NCBI GenBank assembly: GCA_027531145.1
Contig: JAPZRF010000006.1
Coordinates: 62,001 to 126,000, forward strand
From: Brevundimonas sp.
GTDB lineage: Bacteria > Pseudomonadota > Alphaproteobacteria > Caulobacterales > Caulobacteraceae
Direction: 5' to 3'
DNA length: 64,000 nt
A program made the position numbers and the translations under genes. The notes below the pieces were generated by a model, which saw only the letters and a program-made list of their open reading frames with translations, was not told the origin of the DNA and searched no databases. This document shows, one piece after another, positions 56,800-64,000 of the stretch. Position 1 is the first letter of the stretch, and each line of letters begins with the position of its first letter.

Positions 56800-58332
56800 T
56801 CAGCGCCTGTCCTGCCAGCGCGCGAGAAGTTCCAGCCGCGCGCCGAGCGGATCCTCAAGCAGCTGCGGCCCGTCGTTGCTGAACTGCAGCGTCGTCAGCG
56901 CGTCGCCGGCCTGTGGCCACACGGGGCGATCGGCACCGTTCGGATCCCCCGTGCGCCCGAATCCGGCCCAGTAACCGCTGATCAGGTCGGCCGCCCGCTC
57001 ATCCATGTCGTCCGTCGGCCACGGCGAGGCGTGGAGCGTGTGGAAGACATACTGCCGGTCCCACGCATGGCCGGCTCCGCCCGGTTCCCGGGGAGCCGCC
57101 GCTGAAACGACGTCAAAGCGGTAGAGCCAGGCCGGGGCCCCGCTCCGGCCATGTAGCCGGGCGATCTGACGCGCCGGCTCCAGAAAGATCAGGTCCGAGA
57201 TCACATGGACGCGATATGCGTCGGTACCGCCGTAGGCCGCGATCAGCGCCGCACGCTCCGCCTGCGGGATGGCGTCATCCAGGGTCCCCTCCTGCGGATT
57301 GTCGGCCGTGACCCAGAAGAACTCGGCCGAGTTCGCGCCGACGATCAGAGGAACCTTCGCCTGCCGGCCGGCCGCAAAGGCGTCCATCACCGGCTCCGGC
57401 ACGACCTGGCCGTCGACGATGTTGAGCACCCCCTGGCGGAAGCTGGGCCAGGGCTGCAGGAAGGCCTCGGCCGGCAAGGCCCGCAGGGCGTCGGCGCTCG
57501 CCGCGCCGAGGCCGCGCTCGGCCATCCAGGCCACCGCCGCGTCCTGCACCGAGGGCTCGCCCCGGGGGCCGGCGCGGTCGAGCCGGCGCGTCGGCAGACG
57601 TGGCGGACCGGACTGCACCACGGCCCTGTGGAACAGTCCCTGCGCCGCCGGTGCCGTCATCAGCTGCAGCACTGCCATCCCGCCGGCGGACTCGCCGAAG
57701 ATCGTCACCTGCGCCGGGTCACCGCCGAAGGCAGCGACGTTGCGGCGCACCCATTCGAGGGCTGCGATCATGTCCATGACGCCGTAGTTGCCTGCAGGCT
57801 CGTCGGCCGGACGATCCTGCGCCAGGGCCGGATGGTCGAAGAAGCCGAGACGGCCGAGACGGTAGTTTATCGTCACCACCACCAGACCCTGCCGCGCCAG
57901 GGCGGTCCCGTCGTACAGATCCGCCGTGGCTGATCCGTTGACGTAGCCGCCGCCATGGATCCAGACCATCACCGGCGTGTCGCCGGTCGCCCCCGCCGGC
58001 GCGAAGACATTGAGCTGCAGGCAGTCCTCGCTCATGGGCAAGGGCCCGACGCCGTTGTCCCCATTGGCCGGCGGCTGGATGCAGATCGGTCCGCGACGGG
58101 TCGCGTCGCGTACGCCGGACCAGACCCGAGCCGGCTGCGGCGGCCGCCAGCGCAGCGCTCCGACGGGCGGCGCGGCGTAAGGGACGTTCAGATAGCGGGC
58201 GATACCGTGGCCGGCCGATCCGGCCAGCAGCCCCTCCGCGACCTCCACTTCGACGGGATGAGCCTCCGCAGTCGGGGGCGTTCCGGAGAGACTCGACAGG
58301 ATCATCAGAGCAGCAAGACCAGGGATCATCAT
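56800..58332 (-). CDS. Secreted type-B carboxylesterase
   Basis: 510 aa from ATG 58332 (AGGGTCGAGC upstream), starting a signal peptide 'IPGLAALMILSSLSGTPPTA'; the track's 643-aa form adds unlikely sequence. Motifs: 'SEDCLQLNVFAP', oxyanion 'VMVWIHGGGYVNGSA', nucleophile 'VTIFGESAGGMAVLQLMT' (GESAG, Ser), and acid 'VGANSAEFFWVTADNPQEG'; His near 'GHAWDRQYVFHTLHASPW'. Hydrolyses carboxylic esters, periplasmic or extracellular. 56 bp before the phytase gene on the same strand, so perhaps cotranscribed. The small esterase tail at 38.7 kb is a different relative. Confidence 0.92.
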   Translation of the reverse strand: MMIPGLAALMILSSLSGTPPTAEAHPVEVEVAEGLLAGSAGHGIARYLNVPYAAPPVGALRWRPPQPARVWSGVRDATRRGPICIQPPANGDNGVGPLPMSEDCLQLNVFAPAGATGDTPVMVWIHGGGYVNGSATADLYDGTALARQGLVVVTINYRLGRLGFFDHPALAQDRPADEPAGNYGVMDMIAALEWVRRNVAAFGGDPAQVTIFGESAGGMAVLQLMTAPAAQGLFHRAVVQSGPPRLPTRRLDRAGPRGEPSVQDAAVAWMAERGLGAASADALRALPAEAFLQPWPSFRQGVLNIVDGQVVPEPVMDAFAAGRQAKVPLIVGANSAEFFWVTADNPQEGTLDDAIPQAERAALIAAYGGTDAYRVHVISDLIFLEPARQIARLHGRSGAPAWLYRFDVVSAAAPREPGGAGHAWDRQYVFHTLHASPWPTDDMDERAADLISGYWAGFGRTGDPNGADRPVWPQAGDALTTLQFSNDGPQLLEDPLGARLELLARWQDRR

Positions 58333-58546
58333 GCTCGACCCTAGCGCCAACGCTCCGAGACGCCAGTGAGCAAGTGTTCCAGACAGGCGCAAGACGTGAC
58401 GACCCAGGGCTTCCCGGCGGCGCATCGGCCGTGCATCTGCCCGGAAGTACGCCACGAACCGGCGGCGACACTCCGTGTGAGTTGCCAGCCGGGAGTCGAG
58501 GGTCGGAGGCGGCGATCTCCATCCCCGTCCAGAGGGAACCCCGGGC

Positions 58547-58924
58547 ATGAGTGCGGAACTGGTCGGTCGGCGAATCCTGCTTCTCGAGGACAAGTCGCGC
58601 GTCGCCATGCTGATCGAATCCATCGTCGAAGACCTTGACGGTGCGACAGTCGGCCCTCTCGCGAGCGTCGAGGAAGCTTTCGCCTTTCTGGCGACTTCCC
58701 CTGCGGTGGGAGCTGCCCTGCTCGCCGTCAATCTGGCTGGCCGGCAGGTGTTCCCGGTGGCTGAAGCGTTGACCGCCAGCGGTGTGCCCGTCGTCTTTTC
58801 GACCGGCTATGGCGAGCGGGGCCGGCCCCGGACATGGCGCGGCAGGCCCAACGCGCGGAAACCCTTCACCGAGGCGAGCCTTCGCGACGCCCCGCGCCAG
58901 GTGCCGGCTCTGCCCGAAGGCTAG
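58547..58924 (+). CDS. Stand-alone receiver-domain protein lacking the phosphoacceptor Asp
   Basis: 125 aa of CheY-like fold: 'RRILLLEDKSRVAMLIESIV' (acidic E14-D15), 'AALLAVNLAGRQVFPVAEAL' where the usual D of LDVNLAG is Ala60, 'VPVVFSTGYGERG' and 'NARKPFTEASL' with the conserved Lys-Pro. Without Asp it cannot be phosphorylated normally and may act as a pseudo-receiver or be decaying. Ends in a 4-bp overlap with the convergent oxidoreductase gene. No kinase nearby. Confidence 0.82.
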   Translation: MSAELVGRRILLLEDKSRVAMLIESIVEDLDGATVGPLASVEEAFAFLATSPAVGAALLAVNLAGRQVFPVAEALTASGVPVVFSTGYGERGRPRTWRGRPNARKPFTEASLRDAPRQVPALPEG

Positions 58925-60564
58925 GCCGGCCAGCGACGGCGCAGATCTCGGAGGATTTCCCGCGCCGCGTTATGTCCCGGCGCGCCCGTGACTCCGCCGC
59001 CCGGATGGGCCCCGGAGCCGCACAGATAGAGCCCCTTCGCGGGCAGGCGATAGTCAGCGTGGCCCGGGACCGGCCGGGCGCTGAACAGCTGGTCGAGCGT
59101 CAGCCGGCCGTGGAAGATGTCTCCGCCGACCAGGCCGAAGCGCTGCTCGAGGTCCATCGGTGTCAGGGTCATCCGGCCCAGCACCGAGGCCGCGAAGCCG
59201 GGGGCCAGCGCGTCGACCGTCGCGATCATCAGGTCGGCCACCGTCTCGCGCGCCGTTTCCCACGAGCGCCCGTCCGGCAGGGTCGGCGCCACATGCTGGC
59301 AGAACAGGCTGGCCACATGGGCCCCGGCCGGGGTGAGGCTGTCATCCAGCGTCGAGGGGATCAGCATCTCGACTATGGGCTGCGACGACCAGCCGTTCAG
59401 CCGCGCCTCTGCATGGGCGCGATCCATGTAGGCCAGGCTCGGGGCGATGATGATCCCCGCGGTGAGGTGGTCGCCGGGCTCGGGCGCACAGCTGAAGCGC
59501 GGTAGCTCCGACAGGGCCACGTTCATCCTCAGGGTGCCGGAGCCGGACGCGTACCGCCCCATGCGCTCGCGGAAGTCTTCCGGGAGCACCGCCGGGTCGA
59601 TCAGCCGCTCGACCAGCAGCCTCGGGTGCAAGCCGGAGACCACCACCGGTGCCGAAAGCCGCTCCCCGTCCGCCGTCACCGCGCCGGTGACGCCGCCGCG
59701 ACCGGTGACGACCTCGACGACCTCGGCCCCGGTGCGGATCTCCACACCCGCCTCGACGCAGGCGCGGGCCATGGCCTGGGTGATGGCCCCCATCCCGCCC
59801 AGCGCATGGCCCCAGGCACCGCGCTTGCCGTTCACCTCGCCGAACACATGGTGCAGCAGCACATAGGCCGAGCCGGGCGTGTAGGGGCTGGCGAAGTTGC
59901 CGACGACACTGTCGAACCCGAACAGGGCCTTGACCGGATCGCTCTCGAACCAGCCGTCCAGCCAGTCGCCGGCCGATTTTGTGAACAGGTCCAGCAGGTC
60001 GCGCCGGCCCTGCATCGGCAGGTCGCCCACCCGCCGCGCCAGGCTGGCCGAGCGCAGCAGCTCGGGCAGGGCCTCGGCCCAGCCGCCCTCGACGAGATTG
60101 GGCGGCGTGGCCAGCACCATGGCCCGGAGAATGTCCGCCACCACCTCCAGCCGCCGCTCGTACCCGGGCAACCGACCGGCGTCGCGGGTAGAGAAGCGCG
60201 CCACCCCGGCCGCCGTCAGCCCTGGCCCGGCGAACAACCGATCCGTGGGCGACAGGGGCAGGAAGTTCGACATCCGCCGCTCGACCACGGTCAGGCCGTG
60301 GCGCGCCAGATTCATCTCGGCGATCACCTTCGGGTTCAGCAGGCTGACGGTGTAGCTGGCGGTGGAATTGCGGAAGCCGGGATGGAAGGTCTCGGTCACC
60401 GCCGCGCCGCCAACGACGTCGCGCCGCTCCAGCACCACCACACGCAGGCCGGCGCGGGCCAGGTAGAAGGCGCAGACCAGCCCGTTGTGACCGCCGCCAA
60501 GGACGATCACGTCCCGGGCGGGAGTGTTCGGGACGGCTGGCGACATTGGTCGGGAAATCGGCAT
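58921..60564 (-). CDS. FAD-dependent phytoene-desaturase-like oxidoreductase
   Basis: About 547 aa from ATG 60564; 60546 is also possible. FAD Rossmann 'DVIVLGGGHNGLVCAFYLAR' with 'LRVVVLERRDVVGGAAVTET', then 'GMGAITQAMARACVEAGVEI' and the C-terminal 'GLYLCGSGAHPGGGVTGAPG' typical of the CrtI/carotenoid isomerase-like and NAD(P)/FAD amine-oxidase superfamily (pyridine nucleotide-disulfide oxidoreductase 2-like branch). It could desaturate or isomerise a polyene or related lipid. Divergent from the tandem HxlR regulator, and a carotenoid cleavage oxygenase follows, which supports an apocarotenoid context. Confidence 0.88.
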   Translation of the reverse strand: MPISRPMSPAVPNTPARDVIVLGGGHNGLVCAFYLARAGLRVVVLERRDVVGGAAVTETFHPGFRNSTASYTVSLLNPKVIAEMNLARHGLTVVERRMSNFLPLSPTDRLFAGPGLTAAGVARFSTRDAGRLPGYERRLEVVADILRAMVLATPPNLVEGGWAEALPELLRSASLARRVGDLPMQGRRDLLDLFTKSAGDWLDGWFESDPVKALFGFDSVVGNFASPYTPGSAYVLLHHVFGEVNGKRGAWGHALGGMGAITQAMARACVEAGVEIRTGAEVVEVVTGRGGVTGAVTADGERLSAPVVVSGLHPRLLVERLIDPAVLPEDFRERMGRYASGSGTLRMNVALSELPRFSCAPEPGDHLTAGIIIAPSLAYMDRAHAEARLNGWSSQPIVEMLIPSTLDDSLTPAGAHVASLFCQHVAPTLPDGRSWETARETVADLMIATVDALAPGFAASVLGRMTLTPMDLEQRFGLVGGDIFHGRLTLDQLFSARPVPGHADYRLPAKGLYLCGSGAHPGGGVTGAPGHNAAREILRDLRRRWPA

Positions 60565-61570
60565 GAAGGCGCGGGTCCTCAGGATCGTGGGAGGACAGCA
60601 TCGCTGTCCCCTCGCGCATAAGGAAGCCCTGGATACAACAAGGGTGGCGCGCGCCTTCGCCATCACGGGTGACGCCTGGACCCAGCTGATCCTGCGTGAG
60701 GCCTTCTATGGTGCCCGCCGTTTCTCGACCTGGCGCGAGCGGCTGGGTATTCCCCGCAGCGTCCTGACCGACCGGCTGGCGCGGCTGGTCAGCGCGGGCC
60801 TGTTCGAGCAGCGCCTGGGGCGCAGGGGCGAACGCCGCGAGTATCGCCTGACCGGCATGGGACTGGACATGTTCGGGGTGGCGGTGATGCAGGGCCAGTG
60901 GGAACGTCGCTGGGCCCGTTCGTCCCTGCAGGATCGCTATGCTCTCGCCTTCTTCGACCGCGACAGCGGCGAGCGTCTCACCCCGGCGGTCTTCGACCAC
61001 GCCTTCGGTCATCCGGTCGACGCGCGGCGGGTGCGCTGGGTGGCGCATGCGGGGTTTGTCGCCGTGCCCCCGCCGACCTCGCGCCGCCGCCGCGCCGTAC
61101 CGATCGAGACCGACCGGCCGATCATCGACCGCTCGACCGACATCATGGGGTACTACTGGAGCTGGGCCGTGCTGTCGGCGGCCTTCTTCCGCCTGCGCCG
61201 CTTCCACGCCATCCATGCGGCGCTGGGGGTGGCGACCAACATCCTCGCCGACCGGCTTCAGCGGCTGGTGCTGCAGGGCCTGCTGCGCAAACATCTCTAC
61301 CAGACCTCACCGGCCCGCCATGAGTACCGACTGACCGAAGCCGGACGGGAGCTGTTTCCGATCACCATCGCCATGCACGGCTGGGCCGTCCGCTGGCTGT
61401 GCCCCGAGGGGCCGCCGCTGGACCTCGTCGACACCGTGAGCGGGCGGGTCATCGAGGGCATGGTCTGCGACCTGCGGAGCGGCCGCCCGCTCGATCCCCG
61501 CCGGGTCCGCTGGGAGGTGGAGGCGGTGCCGGTCGGTTCGGCCACTTTCCTCCCGCCGCCTGCGCCATAG
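60563..61570 (+). CDS. Tandem HxlR-type winged-helix regulator
   Basis: Up to 335 aa; the start is uncertain (ATG 60563 used). Two HxlR modules: N-terminal 'ARAFAITGDAWTQLILREAF', 'RRFSTWRERLGIPRSVLTDR', 'LARLVSAGLFEQR' and 'REYRLTGMGLDMF'; C-terminal 'DIMGYYWSWAVLSAAFFRLR', 'FHAIHAALGVATNILADRLQ' and 'HEYRLTEAGRELFPITIAMH'. HxlR proteins normally work as dimers of ~110-aa chains, so this is a built-in dimer. The putative operator 60593-60609 lies within the frame if the ATG at 60563 is used; a later start (GTG near 60641) is therefore possible. Divergent from the FAD oxidoreductase it probably regulates. Confidence 0.85.
   Translation: MKARVLRIVGGQHRCPLAHKEALDTTRVARAFAITGDAWTQLILREAFYGARRFSTWRERLGIPRSVLTDRLARLVSAGLFEQRLGRRGERREYRLTGMGLDMFGVAVMQGQWERRWARSSLQDRYALAFFDRDSGERLTPAVFDHAFGHPVDARRVRWVAHAGFVAVPPPTSRRRRAVPIETDRPIIDRSTDIMGYYWSWAVLSAAFFRLRRFHAIHAALGVATNILADRLQRLVLQGLLRKHLYQTSPARHEYRLTEAGRELFPITIAMHGWAVRWLCPEGPPLDLVDTVSGRVIEGMVCDLRSGRPLDPRRVRWEVEAVPVGSATFLPPPAP
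60593..60609. promoter_or_regulatory. Palindrome between the HxlR and desaturase-like genes
   Basis: GGACAGC-ATC-GCTGTCC: perfect 7-bp arms. Candidate operator for the tandem HxlR protein, about 30 bp from the divergent oxidoreductase start. Confidence 0.55.
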
Positions 61571-61664
61571 CGCCGCCTTCCCGGAGGCCCCATGGCCGCG
61601 CCGTGGCTTGTGTAAGCGTACCGTTCTGGCGCAACCTGACAACGGGTAACCCTCGAGGCTGGAC

Positions 61665-63137
61665 ATGGCTGGTGATATCGGCGTCCGCCGCCGGATCGAG
61701 ACCGGCGAGCTGAACGCGCTGAACGCGCTGAACCCCTATGTGCAGGGGCTGTACGAGCCGGTGGCGCGCGAGACCACGGCGCTGGAGCTGCCGGTCATCG
61801 GGAAGATCCCGAGCGATCTGCACGGGGCGTTCTTGCGCAACGGTCCGAACCCGGCCGAGGCCCCGGCCGGGATGCACCACTGGTTCGACGGCGACGGCAT
61901 GGTCCACGCCGTCTACTTCGAGAACGGCCGGGCCGAGTATCGCAACCGCTGGATCCGCACCGCCGACTATGTCGCCGAGCGCGCCGGGCAGGGCATCGGG
62001 GCCGGCGGTGTCATGTTGCCCTCGGCCCGCGCCCGCCCCGACAACCGACGCGGCGAGCTGGTCTACAAGGACACGGCCAACACCGACCTGGTGTTCCACA
62101 ACGGCTCGCTGATGGCCCTCTGGTACATCGCCGGCAAGCCGGTGCGGGTCGACGCCCGCACGCTGGAGACCCTCGGCGGGGAGAGCTTCGGCGGGGCCCT
62201 GCCCCGCCACGTCTCGGCCCACGGCAAGGTCGATCCGCGCACCGGCGAATTCTGCTTCTTCGACTATTCGCTCTACGAGCCGTGGATGACCTTCGGCGTC
62301 GTCAGCGCCGACAACCGGCTTACCAACTTCCAGAAGGTCGAGCTGCCCGGGCCGCGCCTGCCGCACGACATGGGGCTGACCGGGAACTACATCATCCTGC
62401 ACGACCTGCCGGTGGTGTTCACGGACTCCGGCCTGCGCAACAGCCGGTGGCAGATCCGGATTGCCGACCAGCCGGCCCGATTTGGCGTCGTGCCGCGCAA
62501 CGGGCGGGGCGACCAGGTGCGCTGGTTCGAGACCGACAGCTGCTATATCTACCACGTCATCAACGCTTGGGAGGACGGCGACGAGGTGGTCATGACCGCC
62601 TGCATGATGACGCCCAACGGCTATCCGCCGAACCCGGGCTACGGTCCCTATGCGGCGATGGTCAATGTGCTGGCGCTCCATGCCGTGCCGGTCGAGTGGC
62701 GCATGAACCTGCGCACCGGCGCGGTGACGAAGCGGCAGCTGGACGATCGCATCGGCGAGTTTCCGGTGGTCAATCTCGACATGACGGGTGTCAAGACGCG
62801 CTGGAGCTATCACGTCTCCATGGCTCCGGAGGAGCTGCAGCGCTTCGATGGCCTGTACAAGTATGACCTGGGGACGGGCCAGGCCCAGACCTGGCGCTTC
62901 TCGCCCGGCGTCGGCGGCTCGGAGCCGGCCTTCGCCCCGCGCATCGGCGCAACCTCGGAGGACGACGGCTATGTCATCGTCTTCACCACCGATCCGGAGG
63001 GCAAGTCCGAGGTGCAGGTCCTCGCCGCCCGGGACTTCGAGGCCGGGCCGATCGCCCGCATTCTCCTGCCCGTCCGCGTGCCCGCCGGCTTCCACGGCAC
63101 CTGGGCTCCCGGCGACCTGATGGCCGCAGAGCGCTGA
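61665..63137 (+). CDS. Carotenoid oxygenase (RPE65/lignostilbene dioxygenase) family
   Basis: 490 aa, RBS GAGG before ATG. Seven-blade propeller landmarks with iron-ligand His: 'GAFLRNGPNPAEAPAGMHHW', 'FDGDGMVHAVYFENGRAEYR', 'PRHVSAHGKVDPRTGEFCFF', 'PHDMGLTGNYIILHDLPVVF', 'CYIYHVINAWEDGDEVVMTA' and, at the end, 'RVPAGFHGTWAPGDLMA'. Non-heme Fe(II), O2-dependent cleavage of a conjugated double bond in carotenoids, apocarotenoids or stilbenes. Between the HxlR/desaturase-like pair and a thiolase, suggesting isoprenoid breakdown. Exact substrate not determined. Confidence 0.93.
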   Translation: MAGDIGVRRRIETGELNALNALNPYVQGLYEPVARETTALELPVIGKIPSDLHGAFLRNGPNPAEAPAGMHHWFDGDGMVHAVYFENGRAEYRNRWIRTADYVAERAGQGIGAGGVMLPSARARPDNRRGELVYKDTANTDLVFHNGSLMALWYIAGKPVRVDARTLETLGGESFGGALPRHVSAHGKVDPRTGEFCFFDYSLYEPWMTFGVVSADNRLTNFQKVELPGPRLPHDMGLTGNYIILHDLPVVFTDSGLRNSRWQIRIADQPARFGVVPRNGRGDQVRWFETDSCYIYHVINAWEDGDEVVMTACMMTPNGYPPNPGYGPYAAMVNVLALHAVPVEWRMNLRTGAVTKRQLDDRIGEFPVVNLDMTGVKTRWSYHVSMAPEELQRFDGLYKYDLGTGQAQTWRFSPGVGGSEPAFAPRIGATSEDDGYVIVFTTDPEGKSEVQVLAARDFEAGPIARILLPVRVPAGFHGTWAPGDLMAAER

Positions 63138-63141
63138 GCGG

Positions 63142-64000
63142 ATGAGCGCCTACATCCGTGACGCGGTGCGCACGGTGCGGGGCAAGGCGCGGCCGGACGG
63201 CGGCCTCGCTGCGCTGAGGCCCCACGAGCTGATCGGGACCCTGGTCGAGGCCCTCGATCAACGGACCGACGGCGCGGCCCACCGGGCCGGCGGCCTGATC
63301 CTCGGCACCGTCGGCCAGGTGGGTGCCCAGGGGGCCAATGTCGCGCTGGTGTCCAAGTTGCATGCCGGACTGCCCGAAGACGGCTTCGCATTCAGCCTCA
63401 ACAACTGCTGCGCCTCGGGGCTGACAGCCGTCGGCCAGGCCAGCCGGATGGTGCAGACGGGCGGCCCGGACATCCTCGCCGGCGGGGTCGAGATGATGTC
63501 GCGCGTGCGCTTCATGGCTGACAGGGCCGACTACTACGCGGACGCCAGCTTCCCGCCGCGCACCCGCTACATTCCCGTGGCGCTGGCCGCCGACCGGCTG
63601 GCCGAGGACCTGGGCGTCACCCGCGTCGAGCTGGACGCCGCCGCCCTGACCTCGCAACAGCGGACCGCCGCCGCCGAGGGTACGCCGCTGGTTGCCTCGC
63701 GCATCCCCGTCAATGGCCTCGACCGGGAGGAGCCCGCCCGCGCCTCCACCTCGGCCGAGAGCCTCGCCGCCCTTGAGCCGGCCTTCGCCGCCCTGTCCGA
63801 CCCTTACGCGGAGGCGCTGGAGGGGCGACGCATCGATCACCGCCACACGGTCGGCCACGCCCCGCCGATGTGTGACGGCGCTGCCCTGGCCCTGGTCAGC
63901 GCCTCGCCCGACGGTGCCCGCGCCCGGATCGTGGCCTGGGCCGAGGCCGGCGGCGACCCGGCCCAGTCCCTCACCGCCGGCTTCACCACCATGGACCGGG
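63142..64000 (+). CDS. Thiolase (acetyl-CoA acyltransferase), 5' part
   Basis: Not in the ORF track because no stop occurs before the window end; about 286 codons visible. It begins 'SAYIRDAVRTVRGKARPDGG', with the acylation Cys in 'FSLNNCCASGLTAVGQASRM' and 'LAGGVEMMSRVRFMADRADY'. The C-terminal catalytic His/Cys parts are beyond the edge. It starts 4 bp after the carotenoid oxygenase stop, so it is cotranscribed and may shorten acyl-CoA fragments arising from the cleaved isoprenoid. Confidence 0.9.
   Translation, partial: MSAYIRDAVRTVRGKARPDGGLAALRPHELIGTLVEALDQRTDGAAHRAGGLILGTVGQVGAQGANVALVSKLHAGLPEDGFAFSLNNCCASGLTAVGQASRMVQTGGPDILAGGVEMMSRVRFMADRADYYADASFPPRTRYIPVALAADRLAEDLGVTRVELDAAALTSQQRTAAAEGTPLVASRIPVNGLDREEPARASTSAESLAALEPAFAALSDPYAEALEGRRIDHRHTVGHAPPMCDGAALALVSASPDGARARIVAWAEAGGDPAQSLTAGFTTMDR

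Noticed and set aside
59342-61294. 650-aa minus ORF across the oxidoreductase/HxlR region
   Set aside because: Shifted-frame shadow with Arg/Gly/Pro-rich translation. Real genes on both strands explain the DNA.
61449-63095. 548-aa minus ORF opposite the carotenoid oxygenase
   Set aside because: Antisense of a complete oxygenase gene with iron-ligand motifs; typical high-GC shadow.
1-64000. CRISPR array
   Set aside because: No set of regularly spaced direct repeats and no cas gene were seen.

Overview
The window is GC-rich, gene-dense chromosomal DNA of an alphaproteobacterium. A Caulobacterales host (Caulobacter, Brevundimonas or Phenylobacterium type) is my best inference. It rests on a xylonate dehydratase/xylonolactonase pair that closely resembles the Caulobacter Xyl proteins, a beta-propeller phytase beside a TonB-receptor fragment, the many ATGA and TGATG overlaps, and overall codon use. 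No 16S gene or other decisive marker is present.

1-8.3 kb: the end of an acetyl-CoA hydrolase/CoA-transferase and a GntR/UTRA regulator face a tightly coupled minus-strand operon (polysaccharide deacetylase, GST, HpcH/HpaI lyase, MaoC hydratase, acyl-CoA dehydrogenase, two CaiB/BaiF CoA-transferases). This looks like activation, oxidation, hydration and cleavage of a branched acid. A membrane-protein gene beside it carries a G-tract frameshift.

8.3-18.1 kb: twelve accessory genes form six transcription units in three divergent pairs (HapK-like, SDR, methyltransferase, two VOC proteins, DUF1838, DUF1330, MDR oxidoreductase, a tandem alpha/beta-hydrolase, MFS, YciI). Each divergent gap holds the same 24-bp dyad, AAATGRTATA-N4-TATAYCATTT. 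I read this as one undescribed catabolic regulon.

18.1-30.9 kb: an IS6 relic is followed by a TetR plus a complete RND efflux operon. Next come a flavodoxin-like reductase facing an Acg nitroreductase-MarR pair, then a TetR facing a small membrane protein and an SDR, with visible operator-like dyads in the gaps. An AbgT transporter fragment ends the region.

30.9-44.4 kb: a Fe(3+) ABC transporter, an orphan C5 DNA methyltransferase, divergent xylonolactonase and xylonate dehydratase genes, an IS3-disrupted esterase tail, thiE, a MASE1 histidine kinase, a Pro/Ala-rich secreted protein, efp, suhB and tRNA-Val(CAC).

44.4-54.9 kb: an accessory region with relics of IS6, IS3 and IS1380 elements. 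It contains a complete-looking [FeFe]-hydrogenase with all H-cluster and proton-path residues plus a C-terminal NTF2/SnoaL-like domain. No maturase genes lie in the window.

54.9-64 kb: a tandem-domain beta-propeller phytase, a type-B carboxylesterase, a receiver protein lacking its phosphoacceptor Asp, a phytoene-desaturase-like oxidoreductase divergent from a tandem HxlR regulator, a carotenoid cleavage oxygenase, and a thiolase that runs off the end.
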